A stretch of 8,475 bases of DNA from Fimbriimonadales bacterium. GTDB lineage: Bacteria; Armatimonadota; Fimbriimonadia; Fimbriimonadales; Fimbriimonadaceae. Where the stretch lies: the NCBI GenBank assembly GCA_026392145.1, contig JAPLCS010000211.1, positions 1 to 8,475 of the forward strand. The letters run 5' to 3'. The notes below the pieces were generated by a model. That model was given only the letters and a program-made list of their open reading frames with translations. It was not told where the DNA came from and searched no databases. The position numbers and the translations under genes are program-made. Each line of letters begins with the position of its first letter. Position 1 is the stretch's first letter. Shown in pieces: positions 5,335 through 8,475 of this stretch.

Positions 5335-6204
5335 ATGGGAAGAATTGTCGTACCAGAGGCTGAAGCCCTACTCGATGTTGAATTGAAGGTGCTTGATAAG
5401 GGTTTTGTTCGCCTTGTGGACTACATGGGAGGCGACCAACGAATCGTCCAAGCCGCTCGTGTCAGCTATGGTGCAGGTACAAAATCAGTTCGACAAGACC
5501 GAGCACTGATTCACTATTTGATCAAGCATTGGCACACCTCTCCGTTCGAGCAAGTTCAACTCACCTTTCACGCAAAAATGCCCATATTCATTGCCCGACA
5601 ATGGATACGACATCGAACTGCCCGATTGAATGAAATTTCTGGTCGATACAGCATCATGAAGGATGAATTCTATCTGCCAGATCCAGACAAGGTTTCTTTC
5701 CAAAGCACTGACAACAAGCAAGGAAGAGGTGAAACACTTCCTTTGGACCAAGCTGAAGCCGTTATTGCACAATTAGAAGCGGATCAAAAGCATCTATATT
5801 CCGAATACACCAAGATGATCGAAGGTGGAGTAGCGAGAGAACTGGCCAGAACCAATCTCCCACTCTCCTTATACACAGAATGGTACTGGCAAATAGACCT
5901 TCACAACCTATTTCACTTCATTCGACTACGTGCAGATTCTCACGCACAATATGAAATTCGTGCTTACGCCGAAGCACTGGCACAATGTGCAAAGGCAGTC
6001 GCCCCTATGGCGTTTGAAGCATTTGAAGAACATATCCTCGGATCAGTGACGTTCAGCCGAGCAGAAGGAGAAGCACTCAGCAGAATGCTGGCGGGTGGAG
6101 AAGCTGGTCTAGAAGAAAAGCCACTCAAGGTTCTCATGGACAAGATTGAGAAGATGCGATCTAATCAACCGTCAGAAGCTCCAGATGATCTCCAAGTACC
6201 TTAA
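5335..6204 (+). CDS. thyX: Flavin-dependent thymidylate synthase ThyX
   Basis: ThyX makes dTMP from dUMP using FAD, NADPH and methylenetetrahydrofolate, in place of the ThyA/DHFR route. The protein has 289 residues, at the long end of the family. The signature RHR-x7-S is present at residues 92-102 (RHRTARLNEIS), followed by GRYS. The usual Ser or Asn at the sixth position of that motif is Arg here (R97). Other family blocks are clear: RIVQAARVSYG (36-46), HWHTSPFEQVQLTFHAKMPI (65-84), REL-AR-TNLP (168-176) with the probable substrate arginine R172, and HFIRLRAD-HAQYEIR (194-209). The last 35 or so residues are a charged, likely flexible tail. The gene diverges from the prepilin-like gene across 41 bases and converges on the GYF-TM2 gene. 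It is cytoplasmic and forms a tetramer in known members. It suggests the organism may lack thyA, which this window cannot show. Confidence 0.95.
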   Translation: MGRIVVPEAEALLDVELKVLDKGFVRLVDYMGGDQRIVQAARVSYGAGTKSVRQDRALIHYLIKHWHTSPFEQVQLTFHAKMPIFIARQWIRHRTARLNEISGRYSIMKDEFYLPDPDKVSFQSTDNKQGRGETLPLDQAEAVIAQLEADQKHLYSEYTKMIEGGVARELARTNLPLSLYTEWYWQIDLHNLFHFIRLRADSHAQYEIRAYAEALAQCAKAVAPMAFEAFEEHILGSVTFSRAEGEALSRMLAGGEAGLEEKPLKVLMDKIEKMRSNQPSEAPDDLQVP

Positions 6205-6237
6205 TTAAAATCGCTTCAACCACATCTGGCAAGAAGT

Positions 6238-6263
6238 AAGTGAGAAGTCTAATCTTCTAACTT
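6238..6263. terminator. Hairpin between convergent thyX and GYF-TM2 genes
   Basis: AAGTGAGAAG and CTTCTAACTT pair over 10 positions with one mismatch, around a 6-base loop. It lies at the point where thyX and the minus-strand gene converge and overlaps the last codons of the latter. There is no T run on either side, so it is not a textbook intrinsic terminator. Confidence 0.3.
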
Positions 6264-6806
6264 GCGACCGTAACCATCTATCTTAACCTGGCCGCTAAGC
6301 ATGAGAACACCATCAATGATGGACCAAACATGAAGGAAGCCACAGGTAACAAAAGTCAGCATCAGTTGAATGGTTCCGAGCGCCGCATAGCCTAAATAAA
6401 ATCTCCCACCTCCAGGAATAATGATAGAGAGGAGACCAGCAGTCGTTCGGTCCTTATCGCTGGAGTATTTTGTCATGGACCTAGAAAAAGACTGACCTAC
6501 ATACATCGGGTTAGCAGATAACGGTGGTTGTCCATAGACTGGAGGTTGATTAACAACTGGATTGGCAAAACCTTCCACCGAGGGTTGAGTCAGTATGGGT
6601 GGAACCGGACTTTGAACATATTTGTCAAACAGTGTCAACAATTCGGGGACAACACTGGCTGGAACCCAATCTGGCATACCAGGTCGCCAAACGTAAGTAG
6701 TACGTTCAATAACGCCTGCCTCAATAAACTCGTCAAACTGCTCAGTCGTTAAGGGACCAAGCTGTCCATACGTGCCCACATAGTACCAACTAGCTGCCTC
6801 ACTCAT
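6249..6806 (-). CDS. GYF-domain and TM2-domain membrane protein
   Basis: The protein has 185 residues in three parts. Residues 7-56 are a bacterial GYF_2-type domain: WYYVGTYGQLGPLTTEQFDE, then VWRPGMPDWVPASVVPEL. These domains are thought to bind proline-rich or protein partners. Residues about 66-115 are a Pro/Gln/Asn-rich linker (PVPPILTQP, NQPPVYGQPP). Residues about 118-172 form a TM2 domain: a first helix around AGLLSIIIPGGG, the RFYLGY turn, a second helix (GTIQLMLTFVTCGFLHVWSI) and the end motif IIDGVLML. The usual TM2 glycine-rich turn before RFYLG is IPGGG here. The topology is probably a two-helix hairpin with the GYF domain in the cytoplasm. The linker's proline-rich stretches could bind GYF domains of sister molecules. 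No function can be assigned. There is no Shine-Dalgarno at the ATG; a TATAAG box lies 15 bases upstream. Confidence 0.88.
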   Translation of the reverse strand: MSEAASWYYVGTYGQLGPLTTEQFDEFIEAGVIERTTYVWRPGMPDWVPASVVPELLTLFDKYVQSPVPPILTQPSVEGFANPVVNQPPVYGQPPLSANPMYVGQSFSRSMTKYSSDKDRTTAGLLSIIIPGGGRFYLGYAALGTIQLMLTFVTCGFLHVWSIIDGVLMLSGQVKIDGYGRKLED

Positions 6807-6910
6807 TTCGTATTTCTAGCTCTTATACTCCTAGTTTAACCCGACCGTTGAGTTCTAGGACTATTTCCCCTGCTTCATTCTTGGTCATTTTCTCGGTATC
6901 TTATAGGTTC
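6807..6910. promoter_or_regulatory. Divergent promoter region of the GYF-TM2 gene and gltX
   Basis: These 104 bases separate two divergent genes. On the minus strand TATAAG (6822-6827) lies 15 bases before the GYF-TM2 start and is a likely -10 box; no clear -35 goes with it. On the plus strand TTGGTC (6881-6886) and TATAGG (6902-6907, spacing 15) may serve gltX. The gltX box ends three bases before the ATG, so either the boxes are wrong or the RNA start is extremely close. No T-box or other RNA regulator is seen. Confidence 0.35.
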
Positions 6911-8464
6911 ATGTCAGTTCGTGTACGATTTGCACCGAGTCCCACAGGTTTGCTCCACGTAGGAGCACTAAGGACAGTACTTTACGATTATCTTCTCGCA
7001 AAGAAGCAAGGTGGTCAGTGCATCCTTCGAATTGAAGATACCGATCGATCTCGCTACAACGCAGAAAGCGAAAATGAGTTCGTTGAAACCCTTCGTTGGG
7101 TGGGAATCGCCTTTGACGAAGGTCCACATGTAGGCGGAATTCACGCTCCCTATCGACAGTCTGAGCGTCAAGAGGCTGGAATCTATCAAAAGTGGATAGA
7201 TGAATTACAGGCTAAAGGACACGCATATAAGGCGTTTGAAACAAGTCAAGAACTTGACGAAATGCGAGAATTCCAGCAAGTGAACAAAGTGCCCGTTGGT
7301 TACTTTGGTGGCGACTGGAGAGATGCTGACCAATCAAAAGTCGACGCGGCAATCGCAGAAGGAAAGCCATTCGTGGTTCGAATGAGAATTCCAAGAAACA
7401 AGAAGATTGTTGTCCAAGATGCAATCCGCGGTCGAATCGAGTTCGACTCAAATAATCTGCCTGACCCAGTTCTTTTGAAGGCAGATGGAATGCCAACCTA
7501 CCACTTTGCCGCAATGGTTGATGATCACCTGATGGAAATCACCCATGTGTTAAGAGGCGAGGAATGGCTACCCAGTTTTCCTATTCACTGGCTTCTTTTT
7601 GAAATGTTTGGCTGGGAACCACCAGTGTTCGTTCACTGCTCGGTCATCGTCGGCAAAGATGGTAAGAAACTGAGTAAGCGTCACGGAGCAACAAGGGTGC
7701 TCGACTACATGGCGCAGGGCTACCTAAAATCAGCTCTGAAGAACTTCATCGCCCTTATTGGATGGTCACCCGGAAGCGACGAAGAGAAGTTCAACGAAGA
7801 AGAACTCATCGCCCGATTTGATATTTCTGGACTTCAAGAATCGCCCGGAAGATTTGACATTGACAAACTTAACTGGTTGAACGGAGATAGAATTCGGAGC
7901 TTTACGCCAGCACAAGTGCTCCAAGAAATTGAAGCCTTGCATGCTGAACCACACACTCACCATTTCTGGGACAATTTTGAGGACGAGGAGACACTTCCGA
8001 ACCAACCCAAGCGTGATGGAAAGGAAATATGGCGAAAGTTTGATCATCTAGTTCAAGAAGCAAAAGTTCGAAGAAACTACGTTCTCCAATGCATAAAAGA
8101 AGAACAAGAACGAGTCACTAACCTCATCGAGTTTGGTGAAGCATGTGAATTCTTTTTAGTTGAAGAGCCACCAATGGACAGCAAAGGAGTCGAAAAGTGG
8201 CTGAAGCATGAGCACGTTCCTGAACTACTGCAATTCATCAAATCAAACTTTGGAAATGAACCAATGACTCCTGAGTTAATGAAAGCAAAGGTCATAGAGT
8301 TCCAAGAGTCAAAGGGGATTGAAAAATTTGGCGTCATCGTGAATCCAATTAGGGTTGCCATGACCGGTAAAACATCCGGACCCGGTCTTTTTGAATTAAT
8401 GTCCGTTCTTGGTCCGGAGCGAATAGCCAAGCGAGCCGAGCGAGCACTCGATCTAATTTCATGA
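6911..8464 (+). CDS. gltX: Glutamyl-tRNA synthetase
   Basis: This class I synthetase charges tRNA with glutamate. It has 517 residues, slightly longer than most. The ATG at 6911 gives the standard N-terminus VRVRFAPSPTGLLHVGALRT, with HVGA (16-19) as the HIGH motif. The frame is open to a TTG at 6848, but the 21 extra residues do not belong to the family. RIEDTDRSR (40-48), WVGIAFDEGP (63-72) and the KMSKS loop KLSKR (253-257, followed by HGA) are in place. PDPVLLKADGMPTYHFA (184-200) is the active-site block. The zinc knuckle found in many GluRS is absent: the segment AYKAFETSQEL (105-115) has no cysteine. The C-terminal anticodon-binding half ends with IRVAMTGKTSGPGLFELMSV and LGPERIAKR, as expected for a discriminating or general bacterial GluRS. 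Which of the two cannot be judged by eye. The stop overlaps a possible next start (ATGA). Confidence 0.96.
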   Translation: MSVRVRFAPSPTGLLHVGALRTVLYDYLLAKKQGGQCILRIEDTDRSRYNAESENEFVETLRWVGIAFDEGPHVGGIHAPYRQSERQEAGIYQKWIDELQAKGHAYKAFETSQELDEMREFQQVNKVPVGYFGGDWRDADQSKVDAAIAEGKPFVVRMRIPRNKKIVVQDAIRGRIEFDSNNLPDPVLLKADGMPTYHFAAMVDDHLMEITHVLRGEEWLPSFPIHWLLFEMFGWEPPVFVHCSVIVGKDGKKLSKRHGATRVLDYMAQGYLKSALKNFIALIGWSPGSDEEKFNEEELIARFDISGLQESPGRFDIDKLNWLNGDRIRSFTPAQVLQEIEALHAEPHTHHFWDNFEDEETLPNQPKRDGKEIWRKFDHLVQEAKVRRNYVLQCIKEEQERVTNLIEFGEACEFFLVEEPPMDSKGVEKWLKHEHVPELLQFIKSNFGNEPMTPELMKAKVIEFQESKGIEKFGVIVNPIRVAMTGKTSGPGLFELMSVLGPERIAKRAERALDLIS

Positions 8465-8475
8465 AATTTGTTCAC
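8461..8475 (+). CDS. Possible start of a downstream gene (partial, five codons)
   Basis: An ATG at 8461 overlaps the gltX stop as ATGA and continues open (MKFVH) to the window edge. Four-base overlaps of this kind usually mark co-translated genes, as also seen in this window at 1462-1465. Five codons are too few to identify anything. Confidence 0.3.

Noticed and set aside
6848..6910. GltX starting at TTG 6848
   Set aside because: The extra 21 residues precede the conserved VRVRFAPSPTG start; the ATG at 6911 fits the family.
8077..8475. 132-codon open frame antisense to gltX
   Set aside because: It lies wholly over a certain gltX coding region, has low-complexity Ser-rich content and no recognisable domain. 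The same holds for the shorter antisense frames over gltX, thyX and the MFS gene.

Overview
The window reads as a piece of a bacterial chromosome. It probably comes from Armatimonadota of the Fimbriimonadia type, or a near relative. That guess rests mainly on the longest pilin-like protein: its N-terminus ([19 protein letters not shown], then [17 protein letters not shown]) and C-terminal [10 protein letters not shown] are the style of the prepilin-like families expanded in that phylum and in Planctomycetes. The placement is an inference. No rRNA, tRNA, CRISPR array, insertion sequence or phage gene was seen. Coding density is high, and several start codons lack a clear Shine-Dalgarno site.

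Left block (positions 1-5293, all on the minus strand, so read from right to left): an H-x9-DG-type prepilin-like protein; three tandem small pseudopilin genes, the middle one broken; ruvC; a MobA-like nucleotidyltransferase; an MFS transporter; and the start of a polytopic membrane protein that leaves the window. The last three are tightly coupled: a 4-base ATGA overlap, then a 20-base overlap. The membrane protein fragment (positions 1-183) shows an N-terminal membrane segment followed by a DTDNFYHLAHS stretch like STT3-type or related glycosyltransferases.

The three small pseudopilins are the most unusual part. They are paralogues lying head to tail. The middle copy is a mosaic: its leader and hydrophobic N-terminus match the downstream copy, while the rest matches the upstream copy. 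It has lost 44 bases relative to its neighbour, which shifts the frame, and it also seems to have lost the start codon used by its sister. The two related leaders share a 7-base inverted repeat whose inner arm is the Shine-Dalgarno sequence itself.

Right block (5335-8475): thyX (flavin-dependent thymidylate synthase, plus strand) diverges from the pilin block across only 41 bases, with -10-like boxes so close to both start codons that both mRNAs may be leaderless. thyX converges on a minus-strand GYF-TM2 membrane protein gene. That gene in turn diverges from gltX (glutamyl-tRNA synthetase, plus strand). The gltX stop overlaps a possible next start codon at the window edge.

The window mixes housekeeping functions (ruvC, thyX, gltX) with envelope and surface functions (pseudopilins, MFS, STT3-like protein, GYF-TM2 protein). 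No single known pathway joins them. The only gene groups supported by layout are the pseudopilin array and the coupled NTase-MFS-membrane protein run.
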